A stretch of 64,000 nucleotides of DNA from Chrysaora quinquecirrha (lineage: Eukaryota; Cnidaria; Scyphozoa; Semaeostomeae; Pelagiidae): positions 1,375,997 to 1,439,996 of the forward strand of contig JACTAT010000043.1 of the NCBI GenBank assembly GCA_014526335.1, read 5' to 3'. Of the stretch, positions 11,481 to 22,774 are shown in pieces. The first letter of the stretch is position 1; the number at the start of each line of letters is the position of its first letter. The position numbers were made by a program, and so were the translations under genes. The notes beneath the pieces are model-generated. The model saw only the letters and a list, made by a program, of their open reading frames with translations. It was not told the origin of the DNA and did no database searches.

Positions 11481-11505
11481 AAGATCTTTCTGCCAAAACA
11501 ACTAC

Positions 11506-11700
11506 ACGCTTTTTTATAAGAACACTTAGTTTCGATTTCAGCCTGCCTGTTTCTTATTTTTGAAGCGATTTTTCATGAACTTATCACCCCTATACCCTTC
11601 TCAAAACATGTTTAAAATGGGTTTCTGGGCAAGGGCTTTACGCTGGTGAACTTTGCTTGTACTGATCTCAAATTGTTTCGGAGGTGGCAAAAAATTTTGA
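11506..11700. mobile_element. Possible truncated MITE at the gap edge
   Basis: CACGCTTTTTTATAAGAACA resembles the left end of the 1324-1671 element. The other end would lie in the N gap. Confidence 0.35.
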
Positions 11701-12200
11701 NNNNNNNNNNNNNNNNNNNNNNNNNNNNNNNNNNNNNNNNNNNNNNNNNNNNNNNNNNNNNNNNNNNNNNNNNNNNNNNNNNNNNNNNNNNNNNNNNNNN
11801 NNNNNNNNNNNNNNNNNNNNNNNNNNNNNNNNNNNNNNNNNNNNNNNNNNNNNNNNNNNNNNNNNNNNNNNNNNNNNNNNNNNNNNNNNNNNNNNNNNNN
11901 NNNNNNNNNNNNNNNNNNNNNNNNNNNNNNNNNNNNNNNNNNNNNNNNNNNNNNNNNNNNNNNNNNNNNNNNNNNNNNNNNNNNNNNNNNNNNNNNNNNN
12001 NNNNNNNNNNNNNNNNNNNNNNNNNNNNNNNNNNNNNNNNNNNNNNNNNNNNNNNNNNNNNNNNNNNNNNNNNNNNNNNNNNNNNNNNNNNNNNNNNNNN
12101 NNNNNNNNNNNNNNNNNNNNNNNNNNNNNNNNNNNNNNNNNNNNNNNNNNNNNNNNNNNNNNNNNNNNNNNNNNNNNNNNNNNNNNNNNNNNNNNNNNNN
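11701..12200. other. Assembly gap (500 N)
   Basis: Run of N with a round length, so probably a placeholder of unknown true size. A missing netrin exon could be here. Confidence 1.
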
Positions 12201-12204
12201 TTTA

Positions 12205-13971
12205 TTAGAAGTTAATGATCTAATCAATATTTTAAATCCTTCCAAATCTGTAGGTCCTAATAGTATACCAATAAAATTACTCAAAACTATTGGATGCTCT
12301 GTTTCCCACTTCTTGCTCTTCTTGTGAATCAATCTTTCCAGTCTGGTATTTTGCCCTGATAAACTTAAAATTGCCAAGGTTATTTCTCTTTTTAAAAAAG
12401 GAAATCCTGAGCTCCCATCAAACTACAGGCCAAATTCTCTTTTACCTATTTTCAGCAAGATATTTGAGAAGCTAATGTACAGACGTCTTTATAGATTCCT
12501 TGAAATTCATAAAATTCTTTATTCCTTACAATTTGGATTTCAAGAAAACCACTCAATTGATCATGCCCTTGTGAGTCTAACAGAAGCTATAAGAAATACA
12601 CTTGACAACAAAAGACTTGATTGTGGTATTTTCATTGATTTACAAAAGGCTTTTGACACAGTTAATCATAAAATTTTGCTATCAAAATTGGAACACTATG
12701 GTATTCGTGGATGCGCTCTTGAGTGGTTTGGATCTTATCTATCTGACAGAAAGCAATATGTGTCTGTTAATGGAAGTAACTCTAACTTACTTTCAATTAC
12801 CTGTGGTGTACCACAAGGTTCTGTACTGGGCCCATTACTTTTCCTTATCTATATCAATGATTTACCAAATGAGAAACTCACTTTAGTAAAGAAATGGCTT
12901 GATGCTAATAAACTATCATTAACTATTGATAAGACAAACTATATTATCTTTCATTCTTCATCTGTCAAAGTTCCTTCCGATTCTGATATAAAAATAGGCA
13001 AGAAACATGTTAAATGGGTCAAGTTTGTTAAGTTCTTAGGTCTCCTCCTGGATGAGCACCTAAGCTGGAAATATCATCTCAGTGAACTCTCTAAAAAATT
13101 ATCTAGAACATGTGGAATGTTTTTCAAAATTAGGAACTTACTTCCATTAGATGTTTTAGTTTGCTTGTACAATGCTTTGTTTCTGTCCTTCTTACAATAT
13201 GGTCTTATTGTTTGGGGTCAAACATACGCATCATACATTGATCCAATTTTCAAATTGCAAAAAAAGCAGTCAGAGCTATCTCATTTCAGTCTCGCATGTC
13301 TCCCTCTCTTCCAATCTTCAATGACTTTAAACTTCTGAAACTTTCTGAGCTTTTCAAACTCCGACTCCTAACTTTTGTTTTTGATTCTGTTAATAAAACC
13401 TCACCTAGTTGCTTTCATGTTTTTTTCCTATTTAATTCATCTGTTCATCGGTATTCCACAAGACAGGCCAGTCAAGGTGATCTATATATGTCTCGAAAAA
13501 ACAGTCTTCAATATGGTCTAAAGTCTATTCGATATATTGGTGCTAAACTGTGGAATGCATTACCCGTGGAACTCCGAAATGCCCCATCAAAAATATCTTT
13601 CAAAACAAAATTGAAAAGTTATTCGTTGAACAAAATCAACAGATGAATGTAAGCTATTTTGGTACTGAAGATGCACAATTAATTAATTAAACTCAAATAA
13701 ATTTATCTGATTATATCTTAGGATAGGGGGGGGGCTCTCTCCTCGATTAGTTTACCTATTGAGAGGGCTCCTCCTTTAAGTAATTCCCTGCATACAATTT
13801 ATTTAGCTCCTATTTGTATTTTTATATTGTATTAGTTTTCTGTAACATTGAATTAATTTTTCTGTAACATTATCTTCTATCTTTGTAGTTTAGTTATTTG
13901 TTTGTATTGCTAGAATCATAAATTGTATGTAGAGAATTTAAATGATATGAACTGAACTGAACTGAACTGAA
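12205..13971 (+). mobile_element. CR1/L2-like LINE, 3' part with GAACT tail
   Basis: It begins within the pre-RT region (SVGPNSIPIKLLK), continues through reverse transcriptase, and ends with TGAACTGAACTGAACTGAAC at 13948-13971. Short tandem 3' tails instead of poly-A are typical of CR1/L2-clade LINEs. The 5' part is lost in or before the gap. Confidence 0.88.
12475..13646 (+). pseudogene. LINE reverse transcriptase lacking the YADD box
   Basis: The frame 12475-13338 has QFGFQENHSIDHAL, GIFIDLQKAFDTVNH (first catalytic Asp) and GVPQGSVLGPLLF, then passes from YINDLPN straight into EKLTLVKKWLDANKLS. The F/YADD segment that should lie between is deleted in frame. A frameshift near 13300 moves the C-terminal region (GAKLWNALPVELRNAP) to 13296-13646. 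Without the second and third catalytic aspartates the enzyme cannot work. Confidence 0.88.
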
Positions 13972-14079
13972 GATCTGATTGTCAGTGCACGCACATAAGT
14001 CGTTCCCTATTAGAGTTGCAATTGATCAGAGAGGAGAACAAACGATCAACAGAGATGCTAATGCATCAGGGGAATCAAA

Positions 14080-14535
14080 TTGTTTGGGAAAGATAGTTCT
14101 GCTGTTTTGAAATGGACTTTGAATCGTTCCCAGCAAGCAGAAAACACAATAGCACTTCTCTGTTTTGCAGAGTTAAACAGTGCTACCAATGCATACAAAC
14201 CTCTTCGACCATCACAGGTTCTGAAGTCAGAAAAACTTGTCACGCGCATTGCAGAATTATTAAAGGAAGAATACGGTAGCAGAATGAAGAAAATCAACAG
14301 TGTTCGTTACCAGATGTTCGAGCAAAAGTTAATCGTCTTATCACAGCTCCCAGCTTGTCAGTCAACATTGTTGCTGCATTCAAAAAGAGCAAATGTCATT
14401 GCTAGAAAATGGAATTTATCAAATGAGCCAATGATTGAGACACCCGAATTTTCCCTGTATGGTTGGAATGAAGCACTTGAAATTCATTGGATGAATTTTG
14501 ATTTTGAACAGTATTCTTCTGGATCCAGTTTTTGA
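14080..14535 (+). CDS. Hypothetical protein, possibly transposon-derived
   Basis: One 151-residue frame with basic middle segments and Ser/Leu-rich ends. Just after it another frame gives an acidic tail (ELDEAFDGVDEERE) ending in TAA at about 14583, which suggests a frameshift near 14500. It lies between a LINE tail and the left end of a Kolobok-like element. I do not recognise a domain; context favours transposon-derived sequence over a host gene. Confidence 0.35.
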   Translation: MFGKDSSAVLKWTLNRSQQAENTIALLCFAELNSATNAYKPLRPSQVLKSEKLVTRIAELLKEEYGSRMKKINSVRYQMFEQKLIVLSQLPACQSTLLLHSKRANVIARKWNLSNEPMIETPEFSLYGWNEALEIHWMNFDFEQYSSGSSF

Positions 14536-15175
14536 GTTAGACGAAGCGTTTGATGGGGTTGATGAGGAGCGTGAGGACAATTAATGACATCAATCCAAGT
14601 TCAAATATATTGAAAATAGCAAAATATTAATTTCAAAGTTTAATTGAAGAAAAAAGACAGAATCTTCGTGTTCTCGTGTTCTAACGTTATGTTAATAGGT
14701 CTATTTAGTTATGTTAACAACCTTCATAGTTGCAGTTTTGTTGAAACAGTTTTGTTCTTTGTTAACTCTTGAAAAAGTACTCGTATTGAAGTTAGTTATT
14801 AAAAGGAATCCATTTGGCATTGAAATTGAGGTTAATCTTATTTATCAATTAATATGTTAGACAATATTTTCTCTTAATATATCTGGGATTAAAGTGCACC
14901 TTCACCCAAAATTTTTTTTTCGTAAATCATTAGAATCCGATATGCATATTATAAAAGTGAAAACAGAAGTCAAATCTGGGGTATATTTTTGAAGTTACGG
15001 CTGTTTAAAGTCAGATCTGCTGTTCCAACGAACGCGCACATTGGGGCCTGGGAACTAATGACGTCTACCCAGTAACCCAGAATCTTCACGAAATGAACTC
15101 GTACATATTCCTGGATGGAAGATCAGTAAGTTCGCCTGTGTTTGACTAACGGAAACGAAGGATTTCACAGCCAAA

Positions 15176-15447
15176 ATGAGTACATCTGACTCTGAAAGCT
15201 CTCATACTTGTTCTGGGAGCTTGTCTGATGCAGCTGAGCTTTCAAATTTTGAGTTTGAAGATGAAAGCTATCCAAACGAAGCTTTGGAATATAGTCAAAG
15301 AGCTGAATGGTCTGGCATGGCTCATCAAGACGATCCTATCGCTGATGCAGAGTTTGACAGACAATACCGACAAGAAGTCTTAGTGAGACAAGAAAGACTG
15401 GAAACTCTTGAAGATCGTTTCCAGCAACGTGTGGATGTTAATGAATG
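15176..15447 (+). pseudogene. P2X7-like cytoplasmic-domain protein, first exon
   Basis: The frame opens MSTSDSESSHTC and runs acidic to ERLETLEDRFQQRVDVNEW, ending at a donor site (G|gtatgt). Stand-alone proteins with the zinc-binding cytoplasmic domain of P2X7 have a similar acidic, helical N-terminus leading to W-C-x-C-G-x-C. The cysteine-rich part does not follow here; sequence after 15448 soon becomes antisense transposase, so the gene is cut short. The C-terminal half of a homologue is at 56719-57245 in the second element, in the same convergent position. Family placement rests largely on that comparison. Confidence 0.5.
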
Positions 15448-15566
15448 GTATGTTCTTTTCTGCATTATAAACTTTTGATCCTTGGATATTTAAGACATTG
15501 GAAAGTTGCAGATTTGCTTTTGTCGCAAGCGTGTTGTGATAGCGCCATGGCGGGAATCTCTACTAC

Positions 15567-17311
15567 TTACCCTCTGAATTTTGAAGAATGTGGTAAAAGA
15601 AACACAACTAAGGCCCATGTGCTTGAATACTCTTTAACTTTTGTAATGAATGATCCAGCAAATAGAGTAGCCATTGACAACAGTAAATTTCCAGATGCAA
15701 TTTGTGTGTCTTTCCAGAAAGGTTGACTGCTCCAAATATATTTGTGACCACATGATTGGTTTGAACAAGTTGCTCTCACTTCAACCATTGTTCCTGTCTG
15801 CCTTGTTTCTATGAGTGGATTGTCAGCTTTGCAGATAAAACATAATTTAAACAACAACAGTAGCTGTGACAAAAAGATTATGTGCTTTGGCTCTTCAAGA
15901 TCCCCTTTTCCAGATGTGAGATTTTGGCTGCAAGATATAATTGAATATTGATTAAACATCAATTCTCATAAAGCCATTTTTGGTGAAAATACCATTACCA
16001 GTACAGTGTTACAGTTTCACATTACTCACTTCTCAGCATCCACTTCAGAATCAGTATCACTATAAACTTCCATCTCAAACTGTTCAGGCTCATGCAGTTC
16101 TGGATCATATAAATCATCATCGTCATTGTCATGGACATCTTCTTAATCGTAATCATCTTCAGTTATTTCTTCGTCTTCGCTGACATATTTTGGAACACAA
16201 GATGGATCCCCTTCTGTTAACAATTTTTGACTCATTTTCCTCTTTTCTGTGTAACAAAAGAAATTATTACACTAATTTTTTATGAAACCAGCGGGTCTTT
16301 TTTTCTAATACATATATTGCTATTAATAGTTATTATAGATGCAATACATACTTGATGAACTCCACTTTGCCTTGTTTCTCATGATTTTCAATTTCGCTCT
16401 TAGAGACACCATTTTGTTTTTCATCACTCTGTTTTCCTTCTGCAGAGTAACACACCCAACACAGTGCTTTGTTTGTGTATATTTTTCATGGATCTTAACC
16501 AAAGAAAATAGTCAAAAATTATATCACTATCTTTTTAGGTTTTATTACAAAATAGCTCAGATTTGTTTTCAAAAGGAGGGTTGTAAGAGAGATGAGAGAA
16601 AAGATGATTGGTTCTGGATATAAAAATTTTAGTTTCCTATGAAATAAAAAGAGTATAATTGAAATTCTCATCTAACATACCAAAGCTTCGTCTTCTGGCA
16701 ATTCAGCATCAACAATGTCATCGCAATCTGATGTTGCTGCATCGATTGGCAGTGAGTTATCTGCTTCTGGAGCTACATATTCAGATGAAGCCAAAGCATC
16801 TTTTACAACCTATAATCAAACAGTTCCCTATTTCTTTTCAAAATATGCTCCAATTAAGATTATTAAATAAAGTAGAAATCGTTGAGTAAGTAGCTGCAAC
16901 GAAACTAAAACTAACCTGTCGATTTCTTCTTTTCTGGGCAGATGTAATAGACCCACAGTCACTGTTAGAGCTAGGCCCTGCACCTTCCTCCTTTGGCTTT
17001 GCGTGTATTGTTGGCACTGGAACAACGCCGATTTCATCTCGGATGAGCCTTGGTATGCATGGATCTGCCTGTCCTTCTATGACAAAAAATCTTCTCATGT
17101 AGTCTTCTGGCTTAAAATGCGCACTACATATCTTTGAGGCTGATGTTGGTTCCCAATGAGCACGTTTGGACTTCACAAAGTTGATCCACTGATGCCGTCT
17201 TTTTTTTGCGATTGGGTTCTCACTTCCATAAAATGGGATTGTGTGAAGAACTATACCTTGCTTCACATCTGAAAAATTGCTGCAGTTCGCCGCAACGCAC
17301 CTATTTGGCAT
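15567..17311 (-). pseudogene. THAP-domain transposase (Kolobok-like), N-terminal exons only
   Basis: Exon 1 (17311-16916) starts MPNRCVAANCSN and is a complete THAP zinc finger (C..C, WINF, CSAHF) for DNA binding. Exon 2 (16809-16681) and exon 3 (about 16249-16034) encode acidic linkers; exon 3 carries an in-frame TAA. The last piece (15962-15567) has the family block SNQSCGHKYIWSSQPF, GNLLLS and AGSF. The catalytic region that follows in the 54-56 kb element (GDGR.DS.GHSAKYG, SDRH) is absent. Introns have GT/AG ends. This is a dead, shortened copy. Confidence 0.8.
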
Positions 17312-18650
17312 TTTTTCCCGAAATGAACCAAAACACTAACTAACAAGAAGGCAAGACCTAACAAGAATTACATTGGTTCTCACTTTCCTTGGAAATGAAA
17401 ACTATTCTTGGAAATGTGTTACTGGGTAGACGTCACAGCAAACTAGTCCCAGGCTCATTTTGTTGACTTGCTGCCCGGTCGTGGAATCGAAAAATGCACC
17501 AATGTTGCAACTTTGAAGTGCAATAAAATAATACTGGAATGAGATAAACCAATTCTGTTTTCAATTTTCAGGTACACTTACAGATATCTTTTCGAAAAAA
17601 GAATAAAATTTTTGGGTGTAGGTGCACTTGAAGAGTATCTCTCGTTTTGGCGAGCAATTACAAACTTTCTCATTTCTCAGTAATGACGTCATAAAACATG
17701 ACATCATGGTCTCTAACTATCATAATACTTTTATAATTTTTAGATTTTCCGGACTGTTAACATTAATCTTCTACTATTCAGCTCTCTTTAGTCAAGAAAT
17801 GACGTAAAAAAATAATATCATACCATGTTTTTGGAATATTGTCTGAACTAAGAATCATATTAAAAGTCAGTTTAATAAGTTGAAATACGCTGGGTGAGCA
17901 ATTTTTAATCATTTTATTGCTTATGCCCTCAAAACCTACAGCTTTTTATTTTTAAGTTTTTTATAGCATCAAGTAGTTCTTTATCGTCTATTTCTTTACT
18001 TAAAATTCAATCATTTGTATTTGTGGCAGAGTAATTCTCTCTATTTCTTATATCTGTTGAAAAAAGATTTTGTAATATTTTTCCCAAATTAAACCATTTT
18101 GTATCTCAATCAGTTTTTTTTGAGATATTCTCATCAAAGTCTTTCCAAATGTTCCAAAAACTGCTATCACTAGAGTTAGTCTTGAGATTCAGAATTTTCA
18201 TATTCCAAAAATTTTGGCGCTTGGTGTGAAGTAATGATTTGTATTGTTTCGATTTTTCTTTGTACCTTGTTCTTGCAATATCGCTGAAAGGGTTAGAGCA
18301 TTTTAACTTGGAAATTTGGTTGAGTTCTCTTTTACATGATTTGCAATCAAAATGAAACCATTTCTTTTTTTTCAATGCTTTTTTATCTATTTTATCTTCT
18401 TTTATCAGTTTCTTCTAAAGTGATTTTTTTGGGGCAGTGTGTAAGATGTTTATTATCTCAGAGGCTAGCGCAATCGGACCAGTTGAATTATTTGCATCCA
18501 TTAAAATTTCATTTTTTTTAAATTTTATATTTCATCACATAATAATGCCTGTGAAAATTTTGAGGGAGATTCATCTTCATCCCAAATGTAGTTATTTTTA
18601 AGCTTAGTCCAATAAGCCTTTTTCCCAATTCATTTTGATTTTATAAAAGT

Positions 18651-20210
18651 GATGGTACTCCGACTGGCCTACGCTTCTTTCGATTTCCACAAAAGAATCC
18701 AGAGAAAAGATTGTGGTGCAGTCTGATCAAATGGGTTGACGGTTTGGATGGTTTCAAGGTGACTCCAAGCACAGTTTTGTGCCAAGAGCACTTTAAAGAT
18801 TCAGACATCAAGCGAGGCCCAAATCGTTGGAATTTACTCCGTGGTGCAGTTCCATCTTTGAAACTGTACAATGTTGAGGCCACTAAGAGCAGCAAAGTTT
18901 TGCGCAAAGCTCCAAAAGACCGCAGCTCATTTGTTAATATTCAAGACCTGCAACCTTGTTCTTCCGCTACATCAGAAGAAATTTGTGAACTTGATGATCT
19001 TTCTTATTTGAAAAGTGATTCCAAGTTTATAACATGTTCCACACAAACTGATTTTTCATTTATTGATAGCCCTGTGCTATTAAGTGATAGTGATGACACT
19101 GGTGATTCTCTCAAGACTGATCATTGTTATTTCGCTGAACCAGCAAATGAGAATGATCAGAGATGTTATGTCGACCTTCAGCAGAAAATTGATGAACTTT
19201 CTTCTCAAATTTCACAATTGAATGCTGATTTATCTGTGGCAAAAAAGGCACTCTTTTCCATTGACAAATTACAAAATGATGATTCTTCAGTCAAATTTTA
19301 CACCGGATTTCCTAATTACTCTTCATTGAAATCGGTTTTTGAGTATTTGGAGCCAAAGCTGGAAAATATGTCCTACTGGCGTGGCCCAAAGTCTTTTGAG
19401 GCATCAAAGAACAAGGGAGAGAGGCAAGACTCTGACGTGAAATGTGGCCGAAAGCGAGTCCTCCCAAATTTTGAAGCATTTATACTTGTTTTGATGCGTC
19501 TTAAAGTTGGTTTGTTCTTGACTGATCTTGGAGACAGATTTGGTATTTCGACTGGTCATGCTTCAAGAATTTTTACCACCTGGATCAATTTCTTATATCA
19601 TGAATTGCCACTGCTTTTTCCCTTTCCTCCAAAAGAACTCATCCAAAAACTAATGCCTAAAGAATTTAAGATATACCCTTCCACAAGAGTCATCATTGAC
19701 TGCACTGAAATCTTCATTGAGGTTCCATCATCCATGAAAGCTCAGTCACAAACATGGTCTGAGTATAAGCATCACAACACATGGAAAGCACTGGTAGGAA
19801 TATCTCCTACTGGTGCAATTACATATGTATCAAAGCTCTGGTCTGGACGTGTTTCTGACAAAGAAATCACCAAAAAATGTGGTATTCTATCTCTCCTTGA
19901 GCCAGGTGACAATGTAATGGCAGACCGCGGATTCGATATCACTGATATTCTCCCAATTGGTGTCACCCTTAATATTCCTCCCTTTACAGGTACTCGTGCA
20001 CAGCTGACTCCTCAAGAAATTGAAGAAACTGCCCGTATTGCAGCTGTTAGAATCCATGTTGAAAGGGCAATTGGTAGGGTTAAGAACTTTCATATTCTTG
20101 ATGGTGTTCTACCCTTAACCTTGTATCCAGTTGCTAATCAAATTTTTACTGTCTGTTGCTTGCTAACTAATTTCTTGCATTTTCTGGTAATGCCTTCAGC
20201 TCATGAGTAA
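18651..20210 (+). CDS. ISL2EU transposase (THAP remnant, HTH, DDE)
   Basis: Long open frame ending TAA at 20210; readable from 18639, with the THAP-like segment TGLRFFRFPQKNPEKR at about 18660-18710 and CQEHF at 18781. The first THAP cysteines and a normal ATG are missing, so an upstream exon is lost or skipped. A coiled coil (QQKIDELSSQISQLN) follows, then a helix-turn-helix (GDRFGISTGHASRIF) and the DDE nuclease core: VIIDCTEIFIE, NVMADRGFDI and HVERAIGRVK carry the likely D, D and E. It cuts and joins transposon ends. The catalytic part is uninterrupted, so this is among the best preserved proteins in the window. Confidence 0.88.
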   Translation, partial: DGTPTGLRFFRFPQKNPEKRLWCSLIKWVDGLDGFKVTPSTVLCQEHFKDSDIKRGPNRWNLLRGAVPSLKLYNVEATKSSKVLRKAPKDRSSFVNIQDLQPCSSATSEEICELDDLSYLKSDSKFITCSTQTDFSFIDSPVLLSDSDDTGDSLKTDHCYFAEPANENDQRCYVDLQQKIDELSSQISQLNADLSVAKKALFSIDKLQNDDSSVKFYTGFPNYSSLKSVFEYLEPKLENMSYWRGPKSFEASKNKGERQDSDVKCGRKRVLPNFEAFILVLMRLKVGLFLTDLGDRFGISTGHASRIFTTWINFLYHELPLLFPFPPKELIQKLMPKEFKIYPSTRVIIDCTEIFIEVPSSMKAQSQTWSEYKHHNTWKALVGISPTGAITYVSKLWSGRVSDKEITKKCGILSLLEPGDNVMADRGFDITDILPIGVTLNIPPFTGTRAQLTPQEIEETARIAAVRIHVERAIGRVKNFHILDGVLPLTLYPVANQIFTVCCLLTNFLHFLVMPSAHE

Positions 20211-20238
20211 TATATATATATATATATATATATATATC
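20206..20238. repeat. (TA)n microsatellite
   Basis: Pure AT/TA run immediately after the transposase stop codon. Confidence 0.9.
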
Positions 20239-20239
20239 T

Positions 20240-20890
20240 GACATATCTGAAAGTTTTGATACAAGATAATAAAACTGAAAAAATAAGAGGTAAACAATGA
20301 GTAAAAAGGAACTAAATACATGTAAATATAAGTTTTACAATGCACAAAAATTTTTGTGTACCCACCCCACTGGATCTTCTTATTCTGAAAACAGATTAAT
20401 AATTTATATATATTTGTAGTATTGATTAAAAAAATATTTATTTAACCATCAAATGTTGTTAGATATTACTGAGTTTGATTAACAAAACAATTGCTTGAAC
20501 TATGAAGCAATATGATTTGGGGTCCTTACAACATTATTTTGATGGTTTTGAAGGGATCGATTTTGGATTTTGGATTTTTGGATTGACTTTCAAGGGAACA
20601 ATCAATGTTTCAATCGTTTTTTCAGCAATATCTTTTCTATATTCACAATGTTTGTAAAAATATGTGTATAAGTGTAGATGTCAACTTATTTGGCAACAAA
20701 ACAGAATAGAACTGCTATAGTTTTTATGAGATGCCCTTCTATATATTTTTATTGTTATATTGTTAAGAAAATTGTGCTATTATTTACGTTACGTACATAT
20801 TTAAACTAATCTTGAAAATAAATTGAATCCATAATAAACATCAGAAGGCCACTAACAACTCTTTATCATCTTTATCCCTTTTGTGTCCAC
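20240..20890. other. ISL2EU spacer between convergent genes
   Basis: AT-rich, no coding sequence seen; holds the presumed 3' ends of both genes. Confidence 0.5.
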
Positions 20891-20904
20891 AAGAATGTAA
20901 TTAT

Positions 20905-22774
20905 TCACGGAGAAAATTTCTCCCAACCACCATGAATATACAATGGAAGTCCCCTTTTAACACGTTTCGTGAAATACTCTGGTAATACAGCTTTACAATA
21001 AAAATTACGAAGCTGAGGAAGGATGAATCTCTCAACAAAATTTGCATCATAATTGATCGATTCGATGAATAGTGGCTCATGATCTCCAAACCACACCACC
21101 AGATCCACTCTCTTCAAACCAGAACAAAACATTTGACCTTGAATTTGATAATGGTAGCGATTTTTCTTTTTAAGATAGATTTTCTCATCTGTTCTTGTAA
21201 GAAAGAAGCTCTTGTCATCAAGTGCAGCCTCAAGAGAAGCTGAAAACTTTGAAAAAGGGCATTTAATCTCAAGTCCCCAAGATATATCATTGTGATGAAC
21301 AATACCATCCAAAGATGCACCCAAGAAAGAATGAGATTTTGAGATGATCAGACCAGGTTCATCCACTGATATGTTATGATAGCCTTTTTCGATCATAGAA
21401 TCAAGATACAAGGAACGAACATGTGGCTCATATAATTTCCCATGTTGTGTAGCTGTAGAAGAGAAACTTGAATAAAACATTGATTTTAGCTTTGAAGATG
21501 GTTCAACTGTATTGACTGCAGCTGAGTAAAAATTTGATGCAGTTATTCGATATAGTCGGTGTTGTTTCCATGAATCATTTTCTGACTGACCTTGAGTAGA
21601 CTTTTCAACTTCACAAATCTGCAATAGGCTGAGGATCATATGAGACTTAGCATGGTGTTCCATCATTTCTTTGAAATTGGAGCAAGATATGTCACAATCA
21701 TAAGTGAAGGGTACAGAATCAGCATCATTAGAGACAGATGGCTGAACAAATAGATTTTCAAACGGAGAATCCAACGAATTGAAGGTTTCAGTAAGAACAG
21801 ATGGATCACTTGATGACTGTGTCTCGGGAAAGGGATGAAAGGAAAAAAAACAACTGATTGGTGTTGATGAAGTAAGGGAATTTCTTAACTTTTCAAAATG
21901 TTCATCATGCATTTGGCGATCTTTGCTTTTACGAGGATCGTGGTGATTTACTTGTGGATTTGTGATTGAACTATTATCTTTTCCAAACTTTATTTTCTTA
22001 ATAACAATTTGATCAATAGAAGCAGGAGCGATTTTACATGAGGATGACGGAACATTCCAAGCAGATAATTTGGATGTGCAAGAGACAGGCTTGGGGCAGT
22101 TCTGATAACCTTTTCTGTTAAAATCCTCCAACGCAAAAAGTACACCACCAACATGATTACAGTTGGACATGTACAGGCTGCAGAGGAAACATCACCAGAA
22201 TCATTGGATAAAACAACTATGACTTTGTACAAAGTGTTCTTCATTGATGCTTTCATACGCACATCAAAATATGTATTGTTTAACTCTTTTGCCACAGAGA
22301 ATGATATATGTATCCTTCGTAAAAGAACTGGAAGGATTTAAGCCTTTTGTAGGCTGTACTCTTCAATTTGATATGCTTGAACTTTGTTGTTCGAATAACA
22401 AGATAATCGTACAGCTGGACAAAAGAAAAAATTGGAGTGCCTCTGAGATCGGATGTCCACGGCAAATGGCTGCATTTATTTTTAAAAATTGATTCGTAAG
22501 TGCAGTGATCTTCATTTGCTTCTTCAACTTAGGTTGCTGAACACATACTGCTGTCTTCTTGCCTCTGTATCCGTGAAAGAATGGCATAGGCCCTTAGAAT
22601 AAGGTCCGCCTTTGACCCCGACATTTTCTCTTTCGCCAAAATTACTCTCAATTCTTTCACAGTTAAATTTGTTAAATCATCAAGAGAACTAACAGATTTC
22701 TTTTCGGGTAACAGCGATTTGAACTGATCCATTATTACTGACAAAAAAGTGAATAATGTCAGAACAGCATCCAA
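20905..22774 (-). CDS. ISL2EU accessory protein: SAP, SWIM and YqaJ nuclease domains
   Basis: The N-terminal piece (22774-22529) begins MDAVLTLF and contains a SAP helix pair (LTVKELRVILAKEKMSGSKA) for DNA binding. A middle piece around 22230-22120 gives a SWIM-like zinc motif (CTCP ... CNHV) crossing a frame change. The main 421-residue frame (22170-20905) has a YqaJ exonuclease fold: RITASNFYSA, HGKLYEPHVRSLYL, GASLDGIV (metal Asp), GLEIKCPF (E-x-K) and YQIQGQMFCSG. Such nucleases relate to lambda exonuclease and are thought to process ends during transposition. It converges with the transposase. Interruptions between 22170 and 22529 may be introns or frameshifts. Confidence 0.82.

Larger units (their letters stand above)
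14893..17628. mobile_element. Kolobok-like DNA transposon, internally deleted
   Basis: The left end AGTGCACCTTCACCCAAAAT and the complement of the right end (AGTGCACCTACACCCAAAAA) form inverted ends. The left is preceded by TTAA and the right followed by TGAA, compatible with a TTAA target duplication that has one mutation. A second inverted pair (TGACGTCTACCCAGTAAC) lies inside at 15059-15076 and 17418-17435. Two convergent genes are present: a THAP transposase from the right and a P2X7-like gene from the left. TTAA targets and THAP transposases fit the Kolobok superfamily; that assignment is inference. Confidence 0.8.

Noticed and set aside
11601..12377. Long reading frames across 11.6-12.4 kb
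   Set aside because: They run through the 500 N gap and mean nothing.
15176..15447. P2X-type ion channel
   Set aside because: No transmembrane segments or extracellular domain; only the cytoplasmic-domain-like sequence, in a transposon context.
20905..22170. Endogenous phage-type exonuclease gene
   Set aside because: YqaJ nuclease paired with a THAP/DDE transposase within inverted ends is the ISL2EU arrangement.
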